A DNA stretch of 11,196 nucleotides from Prolixibacteraceae bacterium (lineage in GTDB: Bacteria; Bacteroidota; Bacteroidia; Bacteroidales; Prolixibacteraceae), in NCBI GenBank assembly GCA_003516705.1, contig DPCJ01000041.1, positions 515 to 11,710 on the forward strand, given 5' to 3'. Position 1 is the first letter of the stretch. Each line of letters starts with the position of its first letter. Below are positions 1 through 7,069 of this stretch, piece by piece. Position numbers and translations under genes: made by a program. The notes below the pieces were generated by a model that was not told the DNA's origin, made no database searches, and saw nothing but the letters and a program-made list of their open reading frames with translations.

Positions 1-434
1 GCAATGCGTTTGGCAATGCGGGCAAACCGGGGGAAAAAGTAATTGTAATATTTTGCTATCAACCAGGGAAGGTCTTCGGGGCGGTGCACAAAATTAATAT
101 CGTGAATGACTGCCAGTTGCGGCACTTTTGTACGTCGCGACAGGTAGCCGTCGGGCGAAACAAAAATATCAGCCTTGTGCTTTTTCAGTACACGGGGAAT
201 TACAAAATCGAACCAGATGTAAAACAAAACAGGGTGCCTGGCCTGCGGCCCAACTACCACAGCAGTAACGTTTTTGGCAAAAATATAATCGGGATTGTAC
301 GGTCTGTCGAAAATAAAAATAAACTCATGCTCCGGGTTTTCACGGGTAATTCGATGCAAAGTTTCGAAAGTAAACCAGCCAATTCCTTCTAGTTTCTCTT
401 TCAGCAACAATCGGGTATTTACGGCAATCCTCAT
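1..434 (-). CDS. Glycosyltransferase family 4-like protein, N-terminal part (runs off left edge)
   Basis: The minus strand is open from an ATG at 434 to the window edge, giving 144 residues of the N-terminal half of a GT-B-fold glycosyltransferase. It opens with a short strand (MRIAVNTRLL) and a Gly-rich turn (LEGIGWF, residues 15-21), the usual sugar-acceptor-side start of GT4 enzymes. SPDGYLS (93-99) and VIHDINF (109-115) match the pattern seen before the interdomain region of this family. The C-terminal nucleotide-sugar-binding domain lies outside the window, so donor and acceptor cannot be named. The gene is divergent from an FkbM methyltransferase/flippase operon, which suggests a role in building an O-antigen, capsule or exopolysaccharide at the cytoplasmic face of the inner membrane. 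The start is the only ATG near the 5' end of the frame and has a TAnnTTTG box about 45 nt upstream. Confidence 0.85.
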   Translation of the reverse strand, partial: MRIAVNTRLLLKEKLEGIGWFTFETLHRITRENPEHEFIFIFDRPYNPDYIFAKNVTAVVVGPQARHPVLFYIWFDFVIPRVLKKHKADIFVSPDGYLSRRTKVPQLAVIHDINFVHRPEDLPWLIAKYYNYFFPRFARIAKRI

Positions 435-466
435 ATTTCAGGTGTAAAATAGAAATTATTTTCTGA

Positions 467-474
467 TATCTTTG
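467..474 (+). promoter_or_regulatory. Bacteroidota -7 box (TATCTTTG) for the FkbM operon
   Basis: TATCTTTG matches the Bacteroidota primary-sigma -7 consensus TAnnTTTG exactly and lies about 20 nt before the FkbM ATG at 495. No convincing -33 TTG is visible at the usual spacing. It lies five bases from an oppositely oriented box for the divergent glycosyltransferase. Confidence 0.6.
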
Positions 475-479
475 CCCCC

Positions 480-487
480 CAAAGTTA
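480..487 (-). promoter_or_regulatory. Bacteroidota -7 box (TAACTTTG) for the divergent glycosyltransferase
   Basis: On the minus strand TAACTTTG fits TAnnTTTG and lies about 45 nt upstream of the glycosyltransferase ATG at 434. Together with the plus-strand box it forms CTTTG-CCCCC-CAAAG, so the two promoters would overlap around their start sites. No -33 TTG was seen. Confidence 0.45.
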
Positions 488-494
488 AAGGTTA

Positions 495-1235
495 ATGAAG
501 ACTTTCGTTAAATATGTCCTTCAAAAAATATTAGGGCTGAAAACTTACCTCTATGTTTTTGCCGTGTTTGTGATTGTAAAAATCAGGTGGGACAAAAAGG
601 AAAAAGACTTTTTTTACTTCATGCAACTCTTTGCCGATGGCGGCACAATACTCGATTTAGGCGCCAATATAGGAGTTACCAGCTACCATTTTTCAAAAAA
701 ATTTCCGGATAGCAATATTATTTCAATCGAACCACTGACGCTGAACATGGACACGCTGAAACGGGTAAAAAAACGTTTCGGTTTAACAAATGTAACTGAA
801 TACCAGGTGGCCGCAGGCGATACACCCGGCGAACTCGAAATGGTTATGCCTGTAATTAATAATGTACCAATGCACGGACTGAGCCATGTGGTGAGCGACG
901 AAGTTTCTGACCTGAACACGGGTTTAAAATATACCGTTCCGGTGGTTGTGCTCGACCAGTTTGAACCCTTGCAAACCCTTTCAAAACCTGTTTCTGCCGT
1001 TAAAATGGATGTCGAAAATTTCGAATACCATGTGCTGAAAGGCGCTGAAAAACTGATAGTTAAACACCAGCCGGTTATTTATTGTGAATTGTGGGATAAC
1101 GACAACAGAAAAAAATGTATCAGCTTTTTAAATAACCTGAACTATTCAGCGTTCATATTAGATAAAAAAGAACTGGTGCCGTTTGAAAAGGCAAATTTCG
1201 AAAAGCATAATTTCTTTTTTCTGCCGCGAGTTTAA
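495..1235 (+). CDS. FkbM-family SAM-dependent methyltransferase
   Basis: This 246-residue protein is a class I, S-adenosylmethionine-dependent methyltransferase of the FkbM type (Methyltransf_21). Residues 53-60 (LDLGANIG) are the SAM-binding glycine loop, and the acidic residue in ISIEP (E79) should hold the SAM ribose. Residues 169-188, with VKMDVENFEYHVLKGAEKL, are the family signature, usually read KxDxEGxExxVLxGA. VIYCEL (194-199) is the next core strand. A hydrophobic stretch near residues 17-30 could be a membrane-contacting helix. FkbM enzymes are O-methyltransferases that often modify sugars of surface glycans. With a flippase starting 18 bp downstream and a glycosyltransferase divergently upstream, methylation of a glycan building block is likely, but the exact substrate is not readable. 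The ATG at 495 is preceded by a -7 box and no obvious Shine-Dalgarno. Confidence 0.88.
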   Translation: MKTFVKYVLQKILGLKTYLYVFAVFVIVKIRWDKKEKDFFYFMQLFADGGTILDLGANIGVTSYHFSKKFPDSNIISIEPLTLNMDTLKRVKKRFGLTNVTEYQVAAGDTPGELEMVMPVINNVPMHGLSHVVSDEVSDLNTGLKYTVPVVVLDQFEPLQTLSKPVSAVKMDVENFEYHVLKGAEKLIVKHQPVIYCELWDNDNRKKCISFLNNLNYSAFILDKKELVPFEKANFEKHNFFFLPRV

Positions 1236-1253
1236 CTAATTGAACCAAAAGCT

Positions 1254-2696
1254 TTGAAACGCAAGTTTATTACTAACCTCATATTGCTGCTTGCCCTCAA
1301 TCTGCTCATCAAACCATTTTGGATATTCGGAATCGACCGCCCGGTGCAAAACCTTGTTGGCGACGAAACTTACGGTCTTTATTTCGCACTTTTCAACTTC
1401 TCGCTTTTGCTGAACATCCTGCTCGATGTGGGAATTACCAGCTTTAACAACAAAAACATTGCTCAGCACAACTTCCTGCTGAAAAAACATTTCTCAAATA
1501 TCGTCGGGCTGAAATTTCTGCTTGCCATTGTTTATACGGTTTTCAGCCTTACAGCTGCTGCAATAATCGGGTACAGCAAAGTACAGGTTCACCTTTTGGT
1601 ATTTCTCATTTTCAACCAGTTTCTTATCTCGTTTACCCTGTATTTAAGGTCGAATATCAGTGCATTACATCTTTTCAAAACCGATAGTATCATTTCTGTA
1701 CTCGACCGCAGTATTATGATTTTGATTTGCAGTGTTTTGCTCTTTACCGATTATTTCAGGGCGAATTTTACCATTGCCTGGTTTGTTTACGCACAAACAG
1801 CAGCTTATCTGCTTACCACAATTATTACTTTTTTTATTGTGCTGAAAAAATCGGGGAGGATTTCTGTTCGTTTCAACCCAAAATTTTATACTGTTTTTCT
1901 GCGGAAATCATACCCGTACGCGCTGCTGATTTTATTGATGGGATTTTACAACCGCATTGATGCAGTGATGCTCGAACGCTTATTACCAGAGGCAATCGGG
2001 AAAGAACAAGCCGGAATTTATGCACAGGCTTTCAGACTGTTGGATGCTGTTTCGATGTTTGGTGTTCTGGTTGCAGGATTGCTGTTGCCTATTTTTGCAA
2101 AAATGCTGATTCAAAAAGAAGCCATCGGGTCGATGGTAAAACTTTCGTTTACACTGTTAATGGTTCCGGCAATTGTTGTGGCTGTTTCGAGCATTTTTTA
2201 CGATACCGAAATTATGGAAGTGCTCTACCATTCAAACACATCGCACTCGTCGGAATTGCTTGGTATTTTAATGACAGGATTTCTGGGTATTGCCACCACT
2301 TACATTTTTGGAACCTTGCTTACAGCCAACGGCAGCATCAAACACCTGAATCTGATGGCATTGGGAGGAATGGTGCTGAATGTTACGCTCAACCTTATAT
2401 TAATTCCGAAGTACCTTGCTTTTGGTTCGGCATATGCCAGCCTTACAACACAAGTTTTAACCGGCATTGCACAGGCTTTTCTGGCGATGTATATTTTCAA
2501 ATTGAAACCCGATTTCAGGGTCATTCTGCAATTCCTGCTTTTCGCCGTGGCAGTGATTGGTTTGGCCTTCGTCTCAAAGTACTTCGGCAACTGGTTTTTC
2601 GGCTATCTTTTTCTGCTTTTTGCATCGCTTTTGGTAGCTTTTGCATTGCGGCTGATTAATTTGAAAGAGCTATACAAAATCATTCTTACCCGTTAG
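1254..2696 (+). CDS. Polysaccharide flippase (Wzx/MATE-like lipopolysaccharide biosynthesis protein)
   Basis: This 480-residue, very hydrophobic protein has about 12-14 predicted membrane helices and short basic loops, the plan of MOP-superfamily oligosaccharide flippases (Polysacc_synt). Such proteins move undecaprenyl-linked oligosaccharide units across the inner membrane for O-antigen or exopolysaccharide assembly. The N-terminus (IKPFWIFGIDRPVQNLVG) followed by GLYFALFNFSLLLNILLDVG is typical of the family, as is the central amphipathic stretch YALLILLMGFYNRIDAVML. The start chosen is TTG at 1254. An in-frame stop lies just upstream at 1233-1235, and no earlier ATG or GTG exists in this frame; the first internal ATG would remove the first helices. 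It starts 18 bp after the FkbM gene and ends 2 bp before the next gene, so it is almost certainly co-transcribed with both. Substrate specificity cannot be deduced. Confidence 0.88.
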   Translation: MKRKFITNLILLLALNLLIKPFWIFGIDRPVQNLVGDETYGLYFALFNFSLLLNILLDVGITSFNNKNIAQHNFLLKKHFSNIVGLKFLLAIVYTVFSLTAAAIIGYSKVQVHLLVFLIFNQFLISFTLYLRSNISALHLFKTDSIISVLDRSIMILICSVLLFTDYFRANFTIAWFVYAQTAAYLLTTIITFFIVLKKSGRISVRFNPKFYTVFLRKSYPYALLILLMGFYNRIDAVMLERLLPEAIGKEQAGIYAQAFRLLDAVSMFGVLVAGLLLPIFAKMLIQKEAIGSMVKLSFTLLMVPAIVVAVSSIFYDTEIMEVLYHSNTSHSSELLGILMTGFLGIATTYIFGTLLTANGSIKHLNLMALGGMVLNVTLNLILIPKYLAFGSAYASLTTQVLTGIAQAFLAMYIFKLKPDFRVILQFLLFAVAVIGLAFVSKYFGNWFFGYLFLLFASLLVAFALRLINLKELYKIILTR

Positions 2697-2698
2697 CC

Positions 2699-3331
2699 AT
2701 GTCCAATCCAACCATCAGCGAACTTCAGAGTTCAGGGAAATATGAACTGATAGCTCAACTCAATCATAGTCAGATTAAGGAGTTTGTTGTTGAACAATTA
2801 ACTACAAAAACAAAAATTATCAGTTTTTATATGTACTACCAAATTCTGATGATTGTGGTTGGGATGTTTTTTTTTACCCGTTCAATTGTGCTTGCCTTTA
2901 AAGGAGATTCAGAACCTCTGTATTATTCGATGGCCGCATTGGTTTTTTGTTTTTCGATACTGATTATAATTCACGAATTGTTGCACGGAATTGCACTAAA
3001 ACTGGCCGGAGCTAAACGCGTTACCTTTGGCGGCTACTTAAAAAAATTTATTTTTTATGCCGAAGCCGACCAGTTTGTCATCAACCGCAAACAATTTGCT
3101 TTTATCGCATTAACACCTTTGTTTGCAGTAAAACTGATTACATTAACTGGAATAATTTTCCTTTTCAACCAACCCGTTTTTTACTTCCTGATTTTTGTGA
3201 TGAGCGCCCACAGCCTTTTCTGCGCCGGAGACATCGGACTGCTTTCGGTTTTTTATCAGAGCAGTGAAAATGAAATTTTCACTTTTGATGTGAAGGCGGA
3301 AAAAACGTCCTATTTTTTTAGAAAAATCTGA
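2699..3331 (+). CDS. DUF3267-type membrane zincin (putative metalloprotease)
   Basis: This 210-residue integral membrane protein has about four to five hydrophobic segments (roughly residues 40-66, 76-100, 130-155 and 158-186). The second carries HELLH (92-96), the HExxH zinc-binding signature within a membrane helix. A late CAGDIG (175-180) supplies an Asp (D178) that is a plausible third zinc ligand, as in the putative zincin family DUF3267 (PF11667). Proteins of this family are thought to be peptidases, but substrates are generally unknown. The ATG sits 2 bp after the flippase stop, so it is the third gene of the FkbM-flippase operon and is followed by a strong hairpin. Its presence in a glycan operon may reflect processing of a membrane protein in that pathway or simple co-transcription; the sequence does not decide. 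Confidence 0.75.
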   Translation: MSNPTISELQSSGKYELIAQLNHSQIKEFVVEQLTTKTKIISFYMYYQILMIVVGMFFFTRSIVLAFKGDSEPLYYSMAALVFCFSILIIIHELLHGIALKLAGAKRVTFGGYLKKFIFYAEADQFVINRKQFAFIALTPLFAVKLITLTGIIFLFNQPVFYFLIFVMSAHSLFCAGDIGLLSVFYQSSENEIFTFDVKAEKTSYFFRKI

Positions 3332-3355
3332 TTTTCTGTTTTGCTTGTAACAAAA

Positions 3356-3404
3356 ATTTATCCATGAAAATTTAAAATCTTGTTTTAAATTTTCATGGAT
3401 AAAT
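3356..3404. terminator. Perfect 22-bp inverted repeat, probable bidirectional terminator
   Basis: Positions 3356-3377 and 3383-3404 are exact reverse complements, separated by the 5-nt loop TCTTG. The hairpin lies 24 bp after the stop of the DUF3267 gene and 34 bp after the stop of convergent gltX, the expected place for a shared terminator. The stem is A+T-rich, with ATCCATG near its base, and no strong T-run follows on either strand, so termination efficiency is uncertain. Confidence 0.65.
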
Positions 3405-3438
3405 AGCTTAAAGAAAAATGATTTTCCTGAATGGAAAT

Positions 3439-4965
3439 CTATTTTGCTATTGTTTCAATTGCAATTTTTATTCTCGAAATGGTTTCTTCTTTCCCAAGTA
3501 TTTCGCAGATTTTAAACAAATCAGGACCTACATTTCCGCCAACCAGGCAAAGCCGCAGCGGGTTCATCACAGCACCAAAGTTCCAGCCTTTTTCATTCAT
3601 GAAATTGGAAAAAGTTTCCTTAATCAGCTGTTGTTCCCAGCTATCAACAGTTTCAAAAACACCGCTGATTGCTGTTAATTGTTCAGGTGTTTCAGTCAGC
3701 CAGCGTTTCTCAATGGTTTTGGCATCGTAGCTTTTTGGCGTTTCGAAAAAGTAGTAGCCCTGCTCCCACAATTGCGGCACAAATTCGCAGCGCTCCTTGA
3801 TTTCGGCAATCACTTTTACCACCATTTCGTCACTCACGGCAACCCCTTTTTCTTGTAAAACAGGCTGAAATAAAACGGCTAATTCCTGTTCTGTTTTTTG
3901 CTGAAAATAATGCCGGTTGAACCATTTTGCCTTTTCGGGGTCGAAGCGCGAACCAGATTTTACCACCCTTTCGAGACTGAAAATCGGTGCCAGTTCTTCG
4001 AGTGAAAAAAATTCCTGCTCAGTGCCGGGGTTCCAGCCCAGCAAAGCCAGCAGGTTAATAAAAGCTTCGGGGAAATAACCATCTTCGCGGTACCCGTGAA
4101 AAGTTTCACCAGAGGTCGGGTCGTTCCACAAAAGCGGGAAAACCGGGAATCCCATTTTATCGCCGTCGCGTTTGCTTAGTTTGCCTTTGCCAACAGGTTT
4201 CAGAATGAGCGGCAGATGCGCAAACCGCGGACGGATTTCCCAACCCAGTGCGCGATACAACAACACATGCAGCGGCATCGACGAAAGCCATTCTTCGCCA
4301 CGGATTACATGCGAAATTTCCATCAAATGGTCGTCAACTACGTTGGCAAGGTGGTAAGTTGGCATTCCGTCCCATTTGTAAATTACCTTGTCGTCGAGCA
4401 CCGAAGTATTAAAAGTTACTTCGCCGCGAATGATATCATTTTCTGTAACATCAGTATTTTCAGGCATTCTGAAACGAACCACAAAATGTTCGCCCGTTTT
4501 CAGCCGACTTTCAACCTCCGCTTTCGATAAAGTGAGTGAGTTGCAAAGTGTGCCACGGGTTTGAATTCCGTACGAAAAAACGTCACCTTTCTGTTCAGCT
4601 TCCAACCGCAGTTTTTCCAGTTCTTCAGGAGTATCAAATGCATAATAAGCCCAGCCCGATTCGAGCAACTGGTCGGCGTACTGTTTGTATAAAGACTTGC
4701 GTTCGCTTTGCCGGTACGGGCCGTAATTTCCGCCAATGCCGGGACCTTCATCAAAATGCAATCCGCACCAATTCAGACTTTCGATAATGTATTCCTCGGC
4801 ACCCGGCACAAAACGGTTCTGGTCGGTATCTTCGATACGTAAAAGAAAATCGCCGCCATGTTTTTTGGCAAACAGGTAATTAAACAACGCCGTACGCACA
4901 CCGCCCATGTGCAGCGGTCCTGTCGGACTTGGCGCAAAACGCACCCTTACTTTTGAATTACTCAT
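3439..4965 (-). CDS. gltX: Glutamyl-tRNA synthetase
   Basis: This 508-residue class I aminoacyl-tRNA synthetase charges tRNA-Glu with glutamate in the cytoplasm. The N-terminal Rossmann domain has PSPTGPLHMGG (12-22), the HIGH-type motif, and LRIEDTD (42-48). Residues 204-229 with YHLANVVDDHLMEISHVIRG are the conserved glutamate/ATP site region, and KLSKRDG (262-268) is the KMSKS-type loop. The C-terminal half is the helical anticodon-binding part, and the overall length fits bacterial GluRS. The start is ATG at 4965. The frame stays open to 5208, but that extension reads through an octamer repeat and a palindromic element, whereas a TATCTTTG promoter box sits just upstream of 4965 and the homologous N-terminus begins at MSNSKVRVRFAPSP. 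The gene is convergent with the polysaccharide operon and lies 325 bp downstream of the MFS gene on the same strand. Confidence 0.97.
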   Translation of the reverse strand: MSNSKVRVRFAPSPTGPLHMGGVRTALFNYLFAKKHGGDFLLRIEDTDQNRFVPGAEEYIIESLNWCGLHFDEGPGIGGNYGPYRQSERKSLYKQYADQLLESGWAYYAFDTPEELEKLRLEAEQKGDVFSYGIQTRGTLCNSLTLSKAEVESRLKTGEHFVVRFRMPENTDVTENDIIRGEVTFNTSVLDDKVIYKWDGMPTYHLANVVDDHLMEISHVIRGEEWLSSMPLHVLLYRALGWEIRPRFAHLPLILKPVGKGKLSKRDGDKMGFPVFPLLWNDPTSGETFHGYREDGYFPEAFINLLALLGWNPGTEQEFFSLEELAPIFSLERVVKSGSRFDPEKAKWFNRHYFQQKTEQELAVLFQPVLQEKGVAVSDEMVVKVIAEIKERCEFVPQLWEQGYYFFETPKSYDAKTIEKRWLTETPEQLTAISGVFETVDSWEQQLIKETFSNFMNEKGWNFGAVMNPLRLCLVGGNVGPDLFKICEILGKEETISRIKIAIETIAK

Positions 4966-4987
4966 TGTAGTTTTTTTGAAATCAGTG

Positions 4988-4995
4988 CAAAGATA
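4988..4995 (-). promoter_or_regulatory. Bacteroidota -7 box (TATCTTTG) for gltX
   Basis: The minus strand reads TATCTTTG, an exact TAnnTTTG match, about 23 nt upstream of the gltX ATG. This supports the 4965 start and independent transcription of gltX. The -33 region would fall inside the octamer repeat that begins at 4999. Confidence 0.6.
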
Positions 4996-4998
4996 GAA

Positions 4999-5101
4999 GA
5001 ATGCATGAATGCGTGAATGCATGAATGCAAGAATGGAAGAGGCAAGAATGGTAGAATAAGTGAATGAGTAAATGGATGAGTGGGTTAATGAGTGAATGGG
5101 C
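4999..5101. repeat. Octamer-phased degenerate tandem repeat (GAATGNNN x 13)
   Basis: The tract divides into 13 consecutive units, 12 of eight bases and one of seven. They begin GAATGCAT, GAATGCGT, GAATGCAT, GAATGCAA, GAATGGAA and drift through GAATGAGT, GAGTGGGT and TAATGAGT to GAATGGGC. The first five bases of each unit are the best kept. It is noncoding and sits directly upstream of the gltX -7 box. Confidence 0.85.
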
Positions 5102-5119
5102 AGGAAACGACGGAATGGA

Positions 5120-5246
5120 AACCCTGTAAGGCCCGCCTGAACGAATTCTTTCGGGCAGGGTTTGATTATAATAACCCCGGGTTTCAACCCGGGGTAGGAG
5201 ACCTCCAAAAAATCCCTGCCCGTTGATTGAAAAGCAAAGCCCGGAT
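5120..5246. repeat. Palindrome-centred dispersed element, copy A
   Basis: The core 5157-5246 matches copy B at 7107-7194 through GATTAT, the perfect palindrome-like CCCCGGGTTTCAACCCGGGG (5175-5194), TCCCTG and a closing CCCGGAT. On the minus strand both copies would spell PGLKPG followed by A/V-III and E/K-P, an artefactual peptide. Just outside the core a second hairpin (AACCCT 5120-5125 with AGGGTT 5157-5162, inner GCCCG/CGGGC) pairs across the edge. It fills the gap between the MFS 3' end and gltX and looks like a REP-type interspersed repeat. Confidence 0.8.
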
Positions 5247-5290
5247 AAAGGCTGATTAACGATTTTTGAATGAAAAAATAATGAATGGAA

Positions 5291-6676
5291 TTACTGCTGT
5301 TCCCTGCTCATTTTCCCCCGGTTAAACGAAAAATAAATTCCCGCCACGCTGATGGTTGCAAAAGTGATGAACCCGAATTTCAGCGCTTTCAGAAACAACG
5401 GATTGGAAACGGTTTCAACGGCCTGCTTGTTAAACAGAATGGCAAAAAACAAAGTGGCGATGGTCATACTCGTAATCTGACCGACCACGCGCATCGTTGA
5501 TGCTGAACCCGAAGCAAGTCCCAGCTGGTTTTTCTGCACCGAACTCATAATGGTATTCATGTTGGGCGACGAGAAAAGTGCAAACCCGGTTCCCACCCAG
5601 AAAAGCAGGATAACAATCAGCGCAATGGGTGTCGATTCGGTGAGAAAAGCAAAGGCTGCCAGCCCGATGGTACACATCGTCATTCCGGCGGTAGCAAGGT
5701 AGCGCGGTTGAATCCGGTCGGAAAGCCGTCCGGTTACCGGCGAAAAGAGCGCCATCACAATGGGTTGCGCCACCAGTATTGAACCTGCATCGCGCGGCGA
5801 AAGACCTTTTACTTTTTGCAGGTATAAACTCAGCAAAAAGATGATGGAAAATGTGGCGCTATAATTAATGAGCGCCGCCAGGTTCGAAAAGGCAAACAAA
5901 CGGTTGTGCGTGAAAAGCCTGGTTTCGAGTACAGGATTTGCCGATCGGTTTTCGAGCATCCAGAAAATCATCAGAAAAATAGCACCGGCTCCCATTAAAC
6001 TCCAGCCAAAAAGTTGCGGAATTCGTGCCGAACCGTAGGCAAGCCCCACAAGTCCGAGCATGTAAAATACAGTTCCTTTAAAATCGAGTTTTATGCGTTC
6101 TTTTTTCTGCTCCTCGTCTTTACCCAAAAACAGAAACGCGATGATGGTAATCAGCAAACCAAACCCCGACGACATAAAAAAGATGGAACGCCAGCCAAGG
6201 TATTGCGTCAGAAATCCACCGAAAAAAGGACCAAAAGCAAGTCCGAGATAAACACCTGAAACCGATATTCCGAGTACCCTGCCCCGATATTGAGGCAGAA
6301 AAGCCGACACAAGAATGGCTGCACCCGTGGTACTTGTAAAAGCAGCACCAATGCCCTGCAAAAAACGCAGTACAATAAGCCAGTAGCCCGAAGTGGCAAA
6401 GCCGCTCAGCAGTGACGAAACAGTAAAAATCACCATCCCTGTTTTGTACAATCGTCTGATTCCGGTTAAATCGCCCCAGCGCCCAACCGGCAGTAAAAAC
6501 ATGGCTGTTGAAAGTAAAAATGCGGTAACCACCCAACTGAGTGTAACCGCATCAAGCCCGAAATCCTTTTCAATTGCTGGCAAGGCAATGTTTACCGACG
6601 AAATCAGAAACGTTCCGAAAAACGAACTTGCCGCCACTATGGCCAATATCGAGATTTGTTTTTTTGTCCAATTCAT
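5291..6676 (-). CDS. MFS drug/metabolite exporter, DHA2 (EmrB/QacA-like) 14-TM type
   Basis: This 461-residue protein is a major facilitator superfamily proton antiporter of the DHA2 type, with about 14 hydrophobic segments. SSVNIALPAIEKDFG (26-40) is the DHA2 first-helix motif. GRWGDLTGIRRLYKTG (65-80) is MFS motif A, the loop between helices 2 and 3. RFLQGIGAA (104-112) is motif B. GVYLGLAFGPFFGG (141-154) is motif C in helix 5, diagnostic of exporters. A second A-like loop, GRLSDRIQPR, occurs in the C-terminal half. It probably expels drugs or toxic small molecules through the inner membrane; no substrate can be assigned. No adjacent membrane-fusion protein or regulator is present, so it appears to act alone. 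The ATG at 6676 is the natural start; no clean TAnnTTTG box was found in front of it. Confidence 0.93.
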   Translation of the reverse strand: MNWTKKQISILAIVAASSFFGTFLISSVNIALPAIEKDFGLDAVTLSWVVTAFLLSTAMFLLPVGRWGDLTGIRRLYKTGMVIFTVSSLLSGFATSGYWLIVLRFLQGIGAAFTSTTGAAILVSAFLPQYRGRVLGISVSGVYLGLAFGPFFGGFLTQYLGWRSIFFMSSGFGLLITIIAFLFLGKDEEQKKERIKLDFKGTVFYMLGLVGLAYGSARIPQLFGWSLMGAGAIFLMIFWMLENRSANPVLETRLFTHNRLFAFSNLAALINYSATFSIIFLLSLYLQKVKGLSPRDAGSILVAQPIVMALFSPVTGRLSDRIQPRYLATAGMTMCTIGLAAFAFLTESTPIALIVILLFWVGTGFALFSSPNMNTIMSSVQKNQLGLASGSASTMRVVGQITSMTIATLFFAILFNKQAVETVSNPLFLKALKFGFITFATISVAGIYFSFNRGKMSREQQ

Positions 6677-6737
6677 GTTGGTGCTTCTAAATTCAGCCGA
6701 TAAACTTATTGATATTTTGGGTTTGTTGATACTTTAT

Positions 6738-6865
6738 GATTGGGTGAATGAGTTATTGGGTGAGTGAGAAGAGGGGAACAGGAAGTTGGGAGGAAGGAGA
6801 AAAAGTGATTGATAGAGATTGATGGTGATTGGGGGAGAGAAGAAGAAAAGTGATTGATTGAGATT
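6738..6865. repeat. Octamer-phased and purine-rich low-complexity tract upstream of the MFS gene
   Basis: The first 32 bases are four clean octamers (GATTGGGT, GAATGAGT, TATTGGGT, GAGTGAGA). The phase then blurs into G/A-rich sequence with recurring GTGATTGA and AGATTGATGG words up to about 6865. It has the same character as the tract upstream of gltX. Open frames across it give only Ser/Thr/His/Pro-rich translations and are not genes. Confidence 0.65.
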
Positions 6866-6896
6866 TGTGGTAAATGCTGCCGACATATGGCGCCTT

Positions 6897-6974
6897 GCTC
6901 TTTGCTCTCTGCTCCCCGCTTTTTAACCACAGAGCCTGGCTGCCGCAGGCAGGGACACGGAGGTGGCACAGAGA
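6897..6974. repeat. Heptamer run (GCTCNNN) followed by a CACAGAG-type repeat
   Basis: Positions 6897-6924 are four heptamers: GCTCTTT, GCTCTCT, GCTCCCC and GCTTTTT. Next comes ACCACAGAG, a small hairpin CTGCC-GCA-GGCAG (6940-6952), and the related words ACACGGAGG and GCACAGAGAG. CACAGAG/CACGGAG strings of this kind recur between genes in many bacterial genomes; that statement is general knowledge, not tested here. No coding signal was seen. Confidence 0.55.
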
Positions 6975-7014
6975 GATTGGGTAAATGAGTGAGTGGGTGA
7001 TTGAGTAACTGAGA
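6975..7014. repeat. Second octamer-phased block (5 units)
   Basis: Five uninterrupted octamers are GATTGGGT, AAATGAGT, GAGTGGGT, GATTGAGT and AACTGAGA. GATTGGGT also begins the block at 6738, so the two blocks probably belong to one repeat class split by the GCTC/CACAGAG segment. Confidence 0.65.
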
Positions 7015-7069
7015 AAGTACGACAACTGAAGAAAAAGTACAGGAAGTTGCGCAGATCTGTTGGAGCAAA

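Noticed and set aside
84..392. Plus-strand open frame of 102 codons
   Set aside because: It is the antisense shadow of the glycosyltransferase, whose minus-strand translation has clear family motifs.
4172..4787. Several open frames on both strands inside gltX
   Set aside because: They overlap the strongly conserved synthetase reading frame and show no family motifs.
4966..5208. N-terminal extension of gltX by 81 codons
   Set aside because: It reads through the octamer tract and palindromic element, has a low-complexity His/Ser/Thr-rich translation, and overlaps the gltX promoter box; the conserved N-terminus starts at 4965.
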